Assembly: GCF_000219535.2 (NCBI RefSeq)
Contig: NZ_CP007806.1
Coordinates: forward strand, 3,134,501-3,198,500
Reading direction: 5' to 3'
From: Brevibacillus laterosporus LMG 15441
GTDB taxonomy: Bacteria; Bacillota; Bacilli; Brevibacillales; Brevibacillaceae
DNA: 64,000 nucleotides
Shown here one piece after another: positions 55,203-63,375 of this stretch. Position 1 is the first letter of the stretch. Every line of letters starts with the position of its first letter. The notes under the pieces were generated by a model, which saw only the letters and a program-made list of their open reading frames with translations, was not told the DNA's origin and did not search any database. The position numbers were made by a program, and so were the translations under genes.

Positions 55203-55222
55203 AGATGCCTTGATAGGCATCT
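55203..55222. repeat. Right 20-bp target duplication of the IS1182-family element
   Basis: Exact copy of 53651-53670. Read on the minus strand it lies after yycC, but the T-tract that made it a terminator is now 1.5 kb away, beyond the element. Confidence 0.92.
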
Positions 55223-55268
55223 CTTGTAAGTGTAATCGCTTCTCGTCCAGACGAGCGTTTTTGACTAC

Positions 55269-55442
55269 TTATTTCTCCTTGCTATCCGATTCTGTCTTTT
55301 GCTCTGAGACTTCCTGCTTTGAAATCTCCATTAGCTTTTGCATCAATATATGCTGAGGCATGTGCATTAATCTTTCCAAGGGAACTCCAAGCTGTTCAGC
55401 CAACTTTACGGCTGTTTCTGCTGATATCTGTAAAGGTCTCAT
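55269..55442 (-). CDS. yycC: YycC-family small protein
   Basis: 57 residues beginning MRPLQISAETAVKLAEQLGVPLERLMHMPQHILMQKL (conserved blocks MRPLQIS, LGVP and HMPQHIL), the pattern of the Bacillus YycC family; function unknown. The C-terminus is charged and variable. The ATG at 55442 follows AGAGGTG (the frame is open from 55469). It lies about 55 bases after the thioredoxin-like gene on the same strand. Its terminator hairpin was the target of the IS1182-family insertion. Confidence 0.82.
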   Translation of the reverse strand: MRPLQISAETAVKLAEQLGVPLERLMHMPQHILMQKLMEISKQEVSEQKTESDSKEK

Positions 55443-55499
55443 CTTTTCACCTCTTGCTGTCTTTATCAATCGATCCCATTATACCACGCTCGACGCTAA

Positions 55500-56069
55500 T
55501 CATTGTATCTGACGGAATAAATCGGATAATTCTTGCACAATGACCTGCTGGTAGCCAGTCCCCTCTCCATATTGGGCAAGCATTTCCTGACGAGCCACCA
55601 TGATTTTGTCTTGATAATCGTGTGCCTCACGATCAGGGTTTTCCTGTTTAAACTCAGTCATAATTTTCTGAACATGCGCTGGACGTGGTCCCCATGTAGC
55701 AAGCACATCTGAGTCCTTGTTGCAAATAATCAACACCGGAATAGCTCGTCCTCCCATAGTTAGAAATTGATCCATCACATCCAGATGATCCTCCATGACT
55801 AATACTTCTACAGGTAAAGAAACGGCTTCTGCTACACGGAACAATACGGGTACATTCCGCACAACGTCTCCACACCATTCTGCACACAATAAGAAGGCTC
55901 GCAATCCCGCTTGCTGAACCATGGCTGCTATTTGGGAATGCTCCTTTTCTGTTTCCCACGAAAATCGCTCATACCAGCCATAGAATTCCTCTTTATTTTT
56001 CTCCATTGTTTCCATGAATTGCTGCATGGTCATTCCTGTCCCTGTTTTCGAGTGCAAGTTAATCGCCAT
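55500..56069 (-). CDS. Thioredoxin-family protein
   Basis: 189 residues. A helical N-terminal third (MTMQQFMETMEKNKEEFYGWY) precedes a thioredoxin fold with LLCAEWCGDVVRNVP near residue 60, where the active site is a CxxxC-like CAEWCGD, and the cis-Pro motif GGRAIPVLIIC near 110. It belongs to the group often annotated as thioredoxin family with a CAEWCGD motif. It probably handles cytoplasmic thiols, but the substrate is unknown. The ATG at 56069 follows AAAGGAGGAG (frame open from 56108). No signal peptide. Confidence 0.85.
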   Translation of the reverse strand: MAINLHSKTGTGMTMQQFMETMEKNKEEFYGWYERFSWETEKEHSQIAAMVQQAGLRAFLLCAEWCGDVVRNVPVLFRVAEAVSLPVEVLVMEDHLDVMDQFLTMGGRAIPVLIICNKDSDVLATWGPRPAHVQKIMTEFKQENPDREAHDYQDKIMVARQEMLAQYGEGTGYQQVIVQELSDLFRQIQ

Positions 56070-56180
56070 GATTGCTCCTCCTTTAGCATTGATTCTCTTC
56101 TGTTTCAATTCGCTAGGATGTGAGCATCTCCTCTTTGCGATCCTTTCTGTAAGTGTTAGAGATGATGCTTAACAGCAGCA

Positions 56181-56213
56181 AAAAAACCTGTGCACATTTG
56201 CTACAGGTTTTTT
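56181..56213. terminator. Bidirectional terminator
   Basis: AAAAAACCTGT pairs exactly with ACAGGTTTTTT (11 bp, 11-base loop). It ends the Gfo/Idh gene on the minus strand. Confidence 0.9.
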
Positions 56214-56221
56214 ACAACAAT

Positions 56222-57175
56222 TTATCCGGATAGATTTTGTTGGATTTGTTGGGAAATTTCTGTTGCCAGTTGCAATGCCTGCATACCTGACTCCGCTGAG
56301 ACCAAAGTGGGCGTTTTCTTCGTGATGCTTTGTAAGAAATCTATTAGCTCTGCCCGTAGTGGCTCAATCCCAGGTACAATCACTTTTTCCAAAATGTTTT
56401 GCTGGCTATAGCCATCACTTTGTTTCTCTAAGAAATTTGTAGAACGGGAAATGACCACTTTTTTATCGAGTAGATCAGCTTGAACAAACGCCTGTCTAGT
56501 TACTACTCGTAAGGTACGCACTTTTTCTTCCGTTAAATGACTAGCTGTGATTTGTGCGATAACTCCTGATTCGAATTGAAACAGTGCTACAGCATGTTTG
56601 ATTGCTCCTTGATAAGATTGACCCACCGCATGCATCCTGGCTAATGCACCCGGCTGTAAATGCTGCAAAATATATATGTCATGAAGCATAGCATCCAATA
56701 CCACATCAATTCCTTGAATACGTGGTTCCATCGGACTCATGCGGTGCATATCGATGGCGACAACCTCTTCACCCTCCAAAATAGAGCGTAACACCCCAAT
56801 AGCAGGATTAAACAGCTCGATATGCCCCACCTGCAAATGTAACTGAGCTTCTTTGGCTCGATCAATCAACTCACTGGCTTCTGCTAAAGTCGCAGTGAGA
56901 GGTTTTTCCATCAGCATATGCACCCGATGACGAATACAAGCCATTCCTACCTCAAAATGAGCAGGTATTGGAACGGCTATACTGACTGCATCTACTTGGG
57001 CCAACAGTTCATCTAGGGTAAAAAACGAAAGTATATCATATTCCCGTGCGACCTCTTGCGCCCGTTTTTGGTCTGCATCGTAAACGCCTATCAATTGGCA
57101 ATGATCGTTGAGCGAGGAGTAGACACGTACATGATGCTTGCCCATTACACCGGTTCCAATTACTCCTACCTTCAC
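56222..57175 (-). CDS. Gfo/Idh/MocA-family oxidoreductase
   Basis: 317 residues from the GTG at 57175, behind AAGGGA (the frame opens with TTG at 57199). The N-terminal Rossmann fold has VGVIGTGVMGKHHVRVY. The catalytic Lys is in MLMEKPLTA near residue 95, and the C-terminal domain has the usual His/Asp near 168-170 (MLHDIYIL). It is an NAD(P)-dependent sugar or sugar-nucleotide dehydrogenase. It lies about 75 bases after the glycosyltransferase gene on the same strand, suggesting a shared role in making a glycan. Confidence 0.88.
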   Translation of the reverse strand: MKVGVIGTGVMGKHHVRVYSSLNDHCQLIGVYDADQKRAQEVAREYDILSFFTLDELLAQVDAVSIAVPIPAHFEVGMACIRHRVHMLMEKPLTATLAEASELIDRAKEAQLHLQVGHIELFNPAIGVLRSILEGEEVVAIDMHRMSPMEPRIQGIDVVLDAMLHDIYILQHLQPGALARMHAVGQSYQGAIKHAVALFQFESGVIAQITASHLTEEKVRTLRVVTRQAFVQADLLDKKVVISRSTNFLEKQSDGYSQQNILEKVIVPGIEPLRAELIDFLQSITKKTPTLVSAESGMQALQLATEISQQIQQNLSG

Positions 57176-57273
57176 TCCACATCCCTTCTTTCCATCCAAA
57201 AACTTACAAATTCACTCAACTCTCACATTGTATGAAGTAGATGGAAAGAAGGTCACTTTTCCTGTGAAAGAAG

Positions 57274-58368
57274 TTAGCTACCTGACTCCTCCTTATTCAA
57301 CAATCCCTCTATTAGCTTTTTATTGAATAAATATTTTGGATCATTTGGTCGATACTTCCCTACTTGTTCGTTATGCTCATAGGCTTTTTCATTTTGTCCA
57401 ATGCGATTGTAGCAAACACATAATTGAATATGCGGAAGCCACGTCCAGCATGCTTCTGTAAAAAATCCCCAGCTATCCGGTCTTTTGACCTTAGTAGCTA
57501 GGTCATACCAAAAAATTGCTTTTAGATATTCCTTTTTGCCAAAAAAGATATGACCCAATCGGCAGCAAGCCTCAGCCCGTGGAGTATCATAAGAAAAGGC
57601 TTTGATTATATATTCTAATTCCTTCTCTTTATCCCCTAAGGCAACATAACAATCTGCGATCTTGTAGCACGCATTGATTTCATCCTCAATCCAGCCCTGT
57701 TTAGAATCGAGCATTTTGATATAATATTCAATCGCTTTTTCATGAAAAGAATGATCTCGTAGTTCATTTGCATAATAATACAAGTCCCTTATGGTAAATT
57801 CTTCCCCGCGCTCCAGCTTTTTTTCATAAATCCGCAAATTACGCGTCGAATACCCTTCGTGCTGATGAATCTTTTTATGAGTCACAGCAATATCACTGTC
57901 GATAATTTTTCCCCAAACAGCTAAATACTCGTGCACAGCACCAATCCATTGAAAATTATTGCTTCGTTTCACCAGACGGTTTCGGCGGAAAGACATAATA
58001 GGATTATCGAACTCATCAAAGGCAGTGTGATATTTCATGGTAACTGAGTCAACAGCCGGATCTAATGTTTCCTTCAAGGTTCGTAACCGTTCACGGTCGA
58101 TCTCCAAGAGGAAATCATCTGCATCCAGATGCAAAATATATTCTTGTGTTGCTTTCGTAAAGGCAAAATTACGAGCGGCCGAGAAATCGTCAATCCATTC
58201 AAAGAAAAAAACGCGATCCGTATACTGTTTTGCAAGCTCTACAGTCCCATCAGTCGAGCCTGTATCAATAATATTGATTTCGTCTACCAGGTCCTTTACA
58301 GAATCCAAGCATCTCGCCAAACTATCTTCCTCATTTTTCACGATCATGCATAAACTAATTGTGATCAT
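57274..58368 (-). CDS. Family 2 glycosyltransferase with TPR-like C-terminus
   Basis: 364 residues. The GT-A domain (about 1-230) starts ISLCMIVKNEEDSLARCLDS, has the nucleotide-binding IIDTGSTDGT and the metal motif HLDADDF near 90. The C-terminal part (about 215-340) has repeated helix pairs resembling tetratricopeptide repeats (YYIKMLDSKQGWIEDEINAC, AEACCRLGHIFF). This is the layout of SPBc2-type and other spore-coat or surface glycosyltransferases. It is divergent from cotH, so a spore-surface role is plausible but inferred. Confidence 0.9.
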   Translation of the reverse strand: MITISLCMIVKNEEDSLARCLDSVKDLVDEINIIDTGSTDGTVELAKQYTDRVFFFEWIDDFSAARNFAFTKATQEYILHLDADDFLLEIDRERLRTLKETLDPAVDSVTMKYHTAFDEFDNPIMSFRRNRLVKRSNNFQWIGAVHEYLAVWGKIIDSDIAVTHKKIHQHEGYSTRNLRIYEKKLERGEEFTIRDLYYYANELRDHSFHEKAIEYYIKMLDSKQGWIEDEINACYKIADCYVALGDKEKELEYIIKAFSYDTPRAEACCRLGHIFFGKKEYLKAIFWYDLATKVKRPDSWGFFTEACWTWLPHIQLCVCYNRIGQNEKAYEHNEQVGKYRPNDPKYLFNKKLIEGLLNKEESGS

Positions 58369-58516
58369 GCTGTCACCTCATGTCGCTAATTTTGCTCACT
58401 TTTGTATGTATATTTCCTGCAAATAAAAAGGTGAACTATTTCTTTATCTATTCTCAATAAAACATAGCGCCAAGAGCCCGTATTCCTCATAAGATAAAGC
58501 AGAAAGGAAGGGTTCT

Positions 58517-59611
58517 ATGGAAATTCTGTCGCACGCCTTGCCACAGGTTTATTATGTAACTGTCTCAGATGAGGGTATTGCTTACCTGGATCAGCATATC
58601 AGAGCGGATGTTCGCATAGATGCTTCCCTCTCCATCCAGCAGAAAGCGTACCCCATTCAGCTTTCCTATCGAGGTGCCCATACACGAGAATTGGCGAAAA
58701 AGTCTTATACTCTCTATTTTTCTGATGACAACCGTTTTCAGGGACAACGTGAGGTTCATCTTAATGCTGAAATGCTGGACCCCTCGTTCATGCGAAATGC
58801 CTTGTCATTTGCCTTTTTTGAGCTCCTCGGTGTCTTATCGCCTGCTACTTCGTTTGTGGTGTTATGCAAAAATGGAGTTAGTGAAGGTCTTTATCTTCAA
58901 TTAGAATCTGTCGATGAATTATTTTTACAAAGGCGTCAGCTACCACTAGGTCCAATTTTCTACGCTGTTAGTGGAAACGCTAATTTTTCCTTGTTAAGCC
59001 CCAAAACAGAGGAGGTAAAACCACGCCTAGACGCAGGGTATCGACGCAAATATGGCCAAGAGGAGGATATCCAGCTCCTCCGAGAATTGATTTATATCAT
59101 AAATACAACGCCAATAGCTGATTTTGAAGAAACCATTGCTCGATACCTTAATATCAACCAATATCTAAGTTGGCTAGCAGGGGCTGTATGCACCCAAAAT
59201 TTTGACGGTTTTATTCATAATTACGCTTTATATCGAAATTCGAGGACAGGTTTATTTGAGATTATTCCATGGGATTATGACGCCACCTGGGGACGAGATT
59301 GTAATGGAAAAGAAATGGCCTATGATTTTGTTGATATAGACGGATACAATACCTTGAGCGCTCGTCTACTAGATACTTCTACATACAGACAGCTCTACAA
59401 AGATAGAATGGCAGAAATACTAAATTCCTGGTTTACTCCCGAATATATAGGCCCTCGAATCGAGTCTCTCCATCGCCTGCTACGTCCCTACCTCCAGATT
59501 GATCCGCACAAAAAAGAAAAGCTCAACGTCTTTGACGCCGAGCCTGACTATATTTGTCGTTTTATTAACGATCGAAATCATTTTTTAAAAGGACAGCTTG
59601 ATACTTTGTAA
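58517..59611 (+). CDS. cotH: CotH kinase family protein (spore coat protein H)
   Basis: 364 residues, the size of Bacillus CotH. Motifs of the atypical kinase family: an early Arg-rich segment (LSYRGAHTRELAKKSYTLYF), NAEMLDPSFMRNALSF near 85, a Leu-rich middle, then NFDGFIHNYALY near 230 and EIIPWDYDATWGRD near 253-266, holding the metal-binding Asp residues. CotH phosphorylates spore coat proteins on Ser, and its usual substrates CotB/CotG lie beside it in Bacillus but are not seen here. The ATG follows GAAAGGAAGGG. Sporulation-timed expression is expected. Confidence 0.88.
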   Translation: MEILSHALPQVYYVTVSDEGIAYLDQHIRADVRIDASLSIQQKAYPIQLSYRGAHTRELAKKSYTLYFSDDNRFQGQREVHLNAEMLDPSFMRNALSFAFFELLGVLSPATSFVVLCKNGVSEGLYLQLESVDELFLQRRQLPLGPIFYAVSGNANFSLLSPKTEEVKPRLDAGYRRKYGQEEDIQLLRELIYIINTTPIADFEETIARYLNINQYLSWLAGAVCTQNFDGFIHNYALYRNSRTGLFEIIPWDYDATWGRDCNGKEMAYDFVDIDGYNTLSARLLDTSTYRQLYKDRMAEILNSWFTPEYIGPRIESLHRLLRPYLQIDPHKKEKLNVFDAEPDYICRFINDRNHFLKGQLDTL

Positions 59612-59670
59612 ACATATATCGCTCTTCATTTCTTGTTAGGAAATCCTGCAATAGCAGTCTTTTCGCATCG

Positions 59671-60318
59671 TTATTTTTTTGCTTTGACTACTTTATCTAG
59701 CTCTGTCTGAAACACGCCCGGTTGAATCGATCCCATTACCTTATACGTAACAACCCCATTAGGATCAATAATAAAAGTCGTTGGGATAGCGAGGATTTGG
59801 TACTGCTTTGCTACTGTTTCATCTTGATCGAAGAGAATCGGCATCGTCAGCTTATAGGTATCTACAAATCCCTTGACGGAATCTAAATCATCCGTTTTGG
59901 TCAGATTAATTGCATAAAAATCTACGTTGCCTTTATTTTTTTCATATAACTTTTGTAAATCAGCAGCTTCCATTCTACAAGGACCACACCAGCTTGCCCA
60001 GAAGTTTAGAACCAGTGGCTTCTGTCTTTGTCCCGAAAACTTGTATCTAGTTCCATCCATACTTGGAAGTTCAAAGGCAGGAGCTTTAGCCCCTTGCGCA
60101 ATGGTTGGGTTGGCTTTTGGCTCTATCTGACTAGAGACCTCTTGTTGTACTTGAGTTTTGGTTGTCTCTTTCGCCTGATGCTGTTGCTGTGGTTCAGATT
60201 TTATAGACTGTCCCAATATTGGTTGCGGAGTAGGTAGCGATTTACTTTTGACCTCGCTTTGGTAAATCGCTCCTCCTCCCAGAACGAGCAAACTGAGAAT
60301 GATAAAAACCTGCCGCAT
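59671..60318 (-). CDS. ResA/TlpA-like thiol-disulfide oxidoreductase
   Basis: 215 residues. One N-terminal signal-anchor (about 2-18) is followed by a low-complexity Gln/Lys/Thr linker and a thioredoxin-like domain with FWASWCGPCRMEAADL near residue 108 and the cis-Pro motif ILAIPTTFIIDPNGVV near 175. It reduces disulfides outside the membrane, as in cytochrome c maturation or spore envelope assembly. It follows the CcdA-like gene by 16 bases, so the two form an electron-transfer pair. Redox partner inferred from context. Confidence 0.9.
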   Translation of the reverse strand: MRQVFIILSLLVLGGGAIYQSEVKSKSLPTPQPILGQSIKSEPQQQHQAKETTKTQVQQEVSSQIEPKANPTIAQGAKAPAFELPSMDGTRYKFSGQRQKPLVLNFWASWCGPCRMEAADLQKLYEKNKGNVDFYAINLTKTDDLDSVKGFVDTYKLTMPILFDQDETVAKQYQILAIPTTFIIDPNGVVTYKVMGSIQPGVFQTELDKVVKAKK

Positions 60319-60334
60319 GCTTTATCCAGCTCCT

Positions 60335-61042
60335 TTATAAACTAGGCTGTCCAAAAATTTTAATTAAGTAGATAGAGATATCTGTTAGCTTATCAAAGTA
60401 CAGCAAAATCCCGAAAAGAACCATGATTCCCCCGCCAATTTTCATTAATTTATCCGAGTATTTCATGATCCAGCTTATCTTACTAATGAAGAAGGTCATC
60501 ACGAAGAATGGCAGGGCAAACCCTATCGTATAGGCAAGCGTATAAGTAAGGGCACTCTCTGGGTTCACCATTCCAAGCGTAATGATCCCTGACAAGATCG
60601 GCCCTACACAGGGAGTCCAGCCAGCAGCATAGGTAATTCCCACCAAGATAGAACCAGTATACCCAAGCGGACGATTGTTTATGTCCTTCTTCCATGTTTT
60701 CATCATAAAATCAAACTTTAATACCCCTGTAATTACTAATCCCATAAAAATTAATAAAATAGCACCTAGTTGCCTAATCAAATCCTTTTTTGATGCAAAT
60801 AAGCTACCAATCCATGAGGTTGACAATCCGAGCGCGATAAAGACAAGAGAGAAACCGAGAATAAAAAACAAGGTGTGTAACAATGCTTGTCGCTGAAATA
60901 CAGCTTTTCCTTGTTTCATCTCTGAAACCGAAACCCCAGTAATATAAGATAAAAAGGATGGGTATAACGGCAAGCAACAAGGTGATATAAACGAGAGAAA
61001 TCCTGCTGCGAATGCTAGCCATACTGTAAGTTGTGTATCCAT
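60335..61042 (-). CDS. ccdA: CcdA-type cytochrome c biogenesis membrane protein
   Basis: 235 residues with six membrane spans. The two redox Cys regions are FISPCCLPLYPSFLS near residue 22 and AAGWTPCVGPILSGI near 140. CcdA passes electrons from cytoplasmic thioredoxin across the membrane to extracytoplasmic ResA or StoA. It is encoded just upstream of a ResA-like gene on the same strand. The start ATG follows GGGG, and a divergent T-rich region lies upstream. Confidence 0.92.
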   Translation of the reverse strand: MDTQLTVWLAFAAGFLSFISPCCLPLYPSFLSYITGVSVSEMKQGKAVFQRQALLHTLFFILGFSLVFIALGLSTSWIGSLFASKKDLIRQLGAILLIFMGLVITGVLKFDFMMKTWKKDINNRPLGYTGSILVGITYAAGWTPCVGPILSGIITLGMVNPESALTYTLAYTIGFALPFFVMTFFISKISWIMKYSDKLMKIGGGIMVLFGILLYFDKLTDISIYLIKIFGQPSL

Positions 61043-61348
61043 AATTGGCCCCCATTTCCCAAAAGTCTCTTTCTGTTATGTATTCTAGTCCACAGATATT
61101 CATTCATGCTCCGTTCTGCATAACAGGTGAACGAAGTGTGACAAAACTCACAGCAGTACGCGGGTCATTCTTCTTCTATTTTATTTAGATAGCTGACAAA
61201 ATATCAATGACGTGAGAAGTCTTTATGAAAAGGTCATACAAGCGAGGACTCAGCAAAGAACGAGACTGAATTCACAGTATCAAGAGGAACATTTGCATTC
61301 CAAAACTGAGACCGCCTGATAGGAAATCCCACCGGCGGTCTGGTTTTC
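61043..61348. other. Intergenic region with a terminator
   Basis: About 305 bases. A terminator for the hydroxylase gene (AGACCGCC/GGCGGTCT, 61309-61341) sits at the right end. The left part must hold the ccdA promoter. I see no ORF with a ribosome site. Confidence 0.5.
61309..61341. terminator. Terminator of the phenylalanine hydroxylase gene
   Basis: AGACCGCC pairs exactly with GGCGGTCT (8 bp, 17-base loop). It is followed by GGTTTTCTT on the plus strand and CAGTTTTGG on the minus strand. Confidence 0.75.
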
Positions 61349-63115
61349 TTATTTATTTTCCAACAAAGAGAGTCCATTCGCAATCAAAACAGCTAATTCA
61401 TGATCAGCATCACCAATTTCTTTTATTTGGGCGTGAAGTCGCTGGCAGTCCGCTTCCGGGAAATGATGATCCATCATTATTTCTAAAATTTCCAATCGCA
61501 GTAGCCAATCGTTCGGATAAGAGGCATCTAGTTCTTGCCTAATAGCTTGCAAGCTCTCTGGCAGTTCCTCTTCAGCCCCTTCTTCTATCCGTAGGTTACG
61601 AACAATTTGATACAACTGCTGCTGTCTTTTTTGCACGTCTGTGTATATGGGACGACGGGTTTGGGTCTCTGAGGGTTGATGTGTACCCGATTGAAATTTT
61701 TCGCGGTCAGCAGCTCCTGCATAGACAGAGACGATCTCGGCTCCGACTGCCATATCGTAGGTCCCCCATTCTGCTTGGAACAGCATACGCTCTTGATAGC
61801 GTACACTACATTCATCGAATCCAATTAGCACCACTTTATCCTGCATACGATCAATATAGGAAACACGACCTACGACTTCAACTCCTGAAGCAAAGCATAC
61901 CACCGTTTTTTTACCTACAACTAAGTCATAGGCTTCAAGTTCGGCATCGGTCCAATCCTCTAATGGCTTCTCGTTTCCTTTTATTTTGCCTATTGGGGAA
62001 GAAAATCCATGGCTATGATAGGATTTATCATGACCCACCAGCTCAATATCTCCAAACGCGAGGGCAGTAGGTCCTCCTGTCGCTATATAAATCGCTTCCC
62101 CCTGATCATCCAAGATAAGATGATGTAGCGTACCGCTTACCTGTAGACCAGAGCTGTACACACTAGTAGTGATTTGGCCACTATTGATTGCCTTATGCAA
62201 GCTTTCAGTGCCACCAAGATGCACGGCCATTCTCTCTTTCATTTCAAGCACCGCTTCAATTAATTGATCAAAATCTCGACAAACAAACAATTGGGGCTGA
62301 GGCTTGGTGATATCAAAATCAGTTTCTATACAAGCATCGAGTGAAAACGGGATTTTTTTAACCCCATCTGTTAAGCAGCTCATGCTTTCCCCAACAGAGG
62401 ACAATAGCCCTGCTCCATAGATTTGGGGCTGATCAGCATCTCCAATTAAGCCATATTCGACTGTCCACCAATAGAGACGGGATAATTGAGTAGCTTCTGA
62501 AACCTCCGTAACCGCCGCTGTTTTCCGAGCTAGGTCTTCTTCTGCTGCAAGCACTTGTTCTTCCGTAGCATTGATATCCTCTTTTACGATAGATAAATAG
62601 CGAATCGACTCATATAACTCATAATCTGCCCGTGATGAAATGGCTTTAGAACCAATTTCTCCAAAAATTTTCAGATAGTCACGATATTTCTCGTCTTTAA
62701 TGATTGGGGCATGCCCGGCAGCTTCATGAATGATATCAGGTGCAGGTGTATAAGCCACATGATCGTAAGTACGAATGTCACAAGCGATTGGAAGGATTTG
62801 ATGAGCCTGAAAGTCAAAAAAGGAGACGGCTGGTATAAAACCATCGATACTTACTGCTCCCCAACCAATTTCCGATAAACACCGATTCATTTCACGAATA
62901 TTCGGTATTTTTTCGATACTGATACCAGATGCTTGCAAGCCATCTAAGTAAGCGGTATGGGCTCTTTTCCCTAGGAAATGATAATTCTGACGCATAACGT
63001 ATCGCCAAACAGCTTGATCTATCGGTGTATACTTGTCATAGTCTTGGTCAACAACGAATTGCTTTAAATGAACAGGAATGTTGACCAATGAAAAATCAGA
63101 TTCAATGTGACTCAT
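61349..63115 (-). CDS. phhA: Phenylalanine 4-monooxygenase, long form
   Basis: 588 residues, against about 260-300 for the common bacterial enzyme. The N-terminal half is the biopterin-dependent aromatic amino-acid hydroxylase core: PAVSFFDFQAHQILPIA, then iron ligands His130 and His135 in IIHEAAGHAP and Glu220 in WTVEYGL. The gap His135-Glu220 is about 40 residues longer than usual because of a charged helical insert (about 160-205). Residues about 330-588 form an extra C-terminal region of unknown function. It turns Phe into Tyr. No pterin-4a-carbinolamine dehydratase gene is nearby. The ATG follows GGGAGG. A cre-like site overlaps its promoter. Confidence 0.92.
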   Translation of the reverse strand: MSHIESDFSLVNIPVHLKQFVVDQDYDKYTPIDQAVWRYVMRQNYHFLGKRAHTAYLDGLQASGISIEKIPNIREMNRCLSEIGWGAVSIDGFIPAVSFFDFQAHQILPIACDIRTYDHVAYTPAPDIIHEAAGHAPIIKDEKYRDYLKIFGEIGSKAISSRADYELYESIRYLSIVKEDINATEEQVLAAEEDLARKTAAVTEVSEATQLSRLYWWTVEYGLIGDADQPQIYGAGLLSSVGESMSCLTDGVKKIPFSLDACIETDFDITKPQPQLFVCRDFDQLIEAVLEMKERMAVHLGGTESLHKAINSGQITTSVYSSGLQVSGTLHHLILDDQGEAIYIATGGPTALAFGDIELVGHDKSYHSHGFSSPIGKIKGNEKPLEDWTDAELEAYDLVVGKKTVVCFASGVEVVGRVSYIDRMQDKVVLIGFDECSVRYQERMLFQAEWGTYDMAVGAEIVSVYAGAADREKFQSGTHQPSETQTRRPIYTDVQKRQQQLYQIVRNLRIEEGAEEELPESLQAIRQELDASYPNDWLLRLEILEIMMDHHFPEADCQRLHAQIKEIGDADHELAVLIANGLSLLENK

Positions 63116-63157
63116 AACTTTATACCTCCCTTAGCAAAATAACGATATTTCGGCAAT

Positions 63158-63176
63158 AGAAAGCGCTATCATTATA
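63158..63176 (-). promoter_or_regulatory. Candidate promoter and cre site of phhA
   Basis: On the minus strand TATAAT (63171-63176) is followed at once by TGATAGCGCTTTCT (63158-63171), which resembles the CcpA operator TGWAANCGNTNWCA with the central GCGC core. No good -35 element is seen at 17 bases. Confidence 0.5.
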
Positions 63177-63294
63177 AGATTTACTATAACATCTTTTGGT
63201 GGAAAATGGAGTAAAAAAGTTTGCCTATCAAACGCCCAATTCCTATGATACTGTAACGCAGCAAGCAAGGCATCTATGCTCGCATGTAAAATCA

Positions 63295-63328
63295 AGAACC
63301 CCAATCGATACATTCAGATTGGGGTTCT
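63295..63328. terminator. Bidirectional terminator
   Basis: AGAACCCCAATC pairs exactly with GATTGGGGTTCT (12 bp, 10-base loop). It lies downstream of the right-edge gene and upstream of phhA. Confidence 0.85.
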
Positions 63329-63375
63329 ATTTGTTTTGTCGCAATCCATATGTTCCCTTTGCATGAATGCTTTCG

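Noticed and set aside
61681-62070. 129-codon plus-strand frame inside phhA
   Set aside because: Antisense to the C-terminal part of the hydroxylase; Arg/Leu-rich composition typical of a shadow frame.
63131-63313. 60-codon minus-strand frame upstream of phhA
   Set aside because: It runs through a strong terminator hairpin and the phhA promoter region and has no ribosome site.
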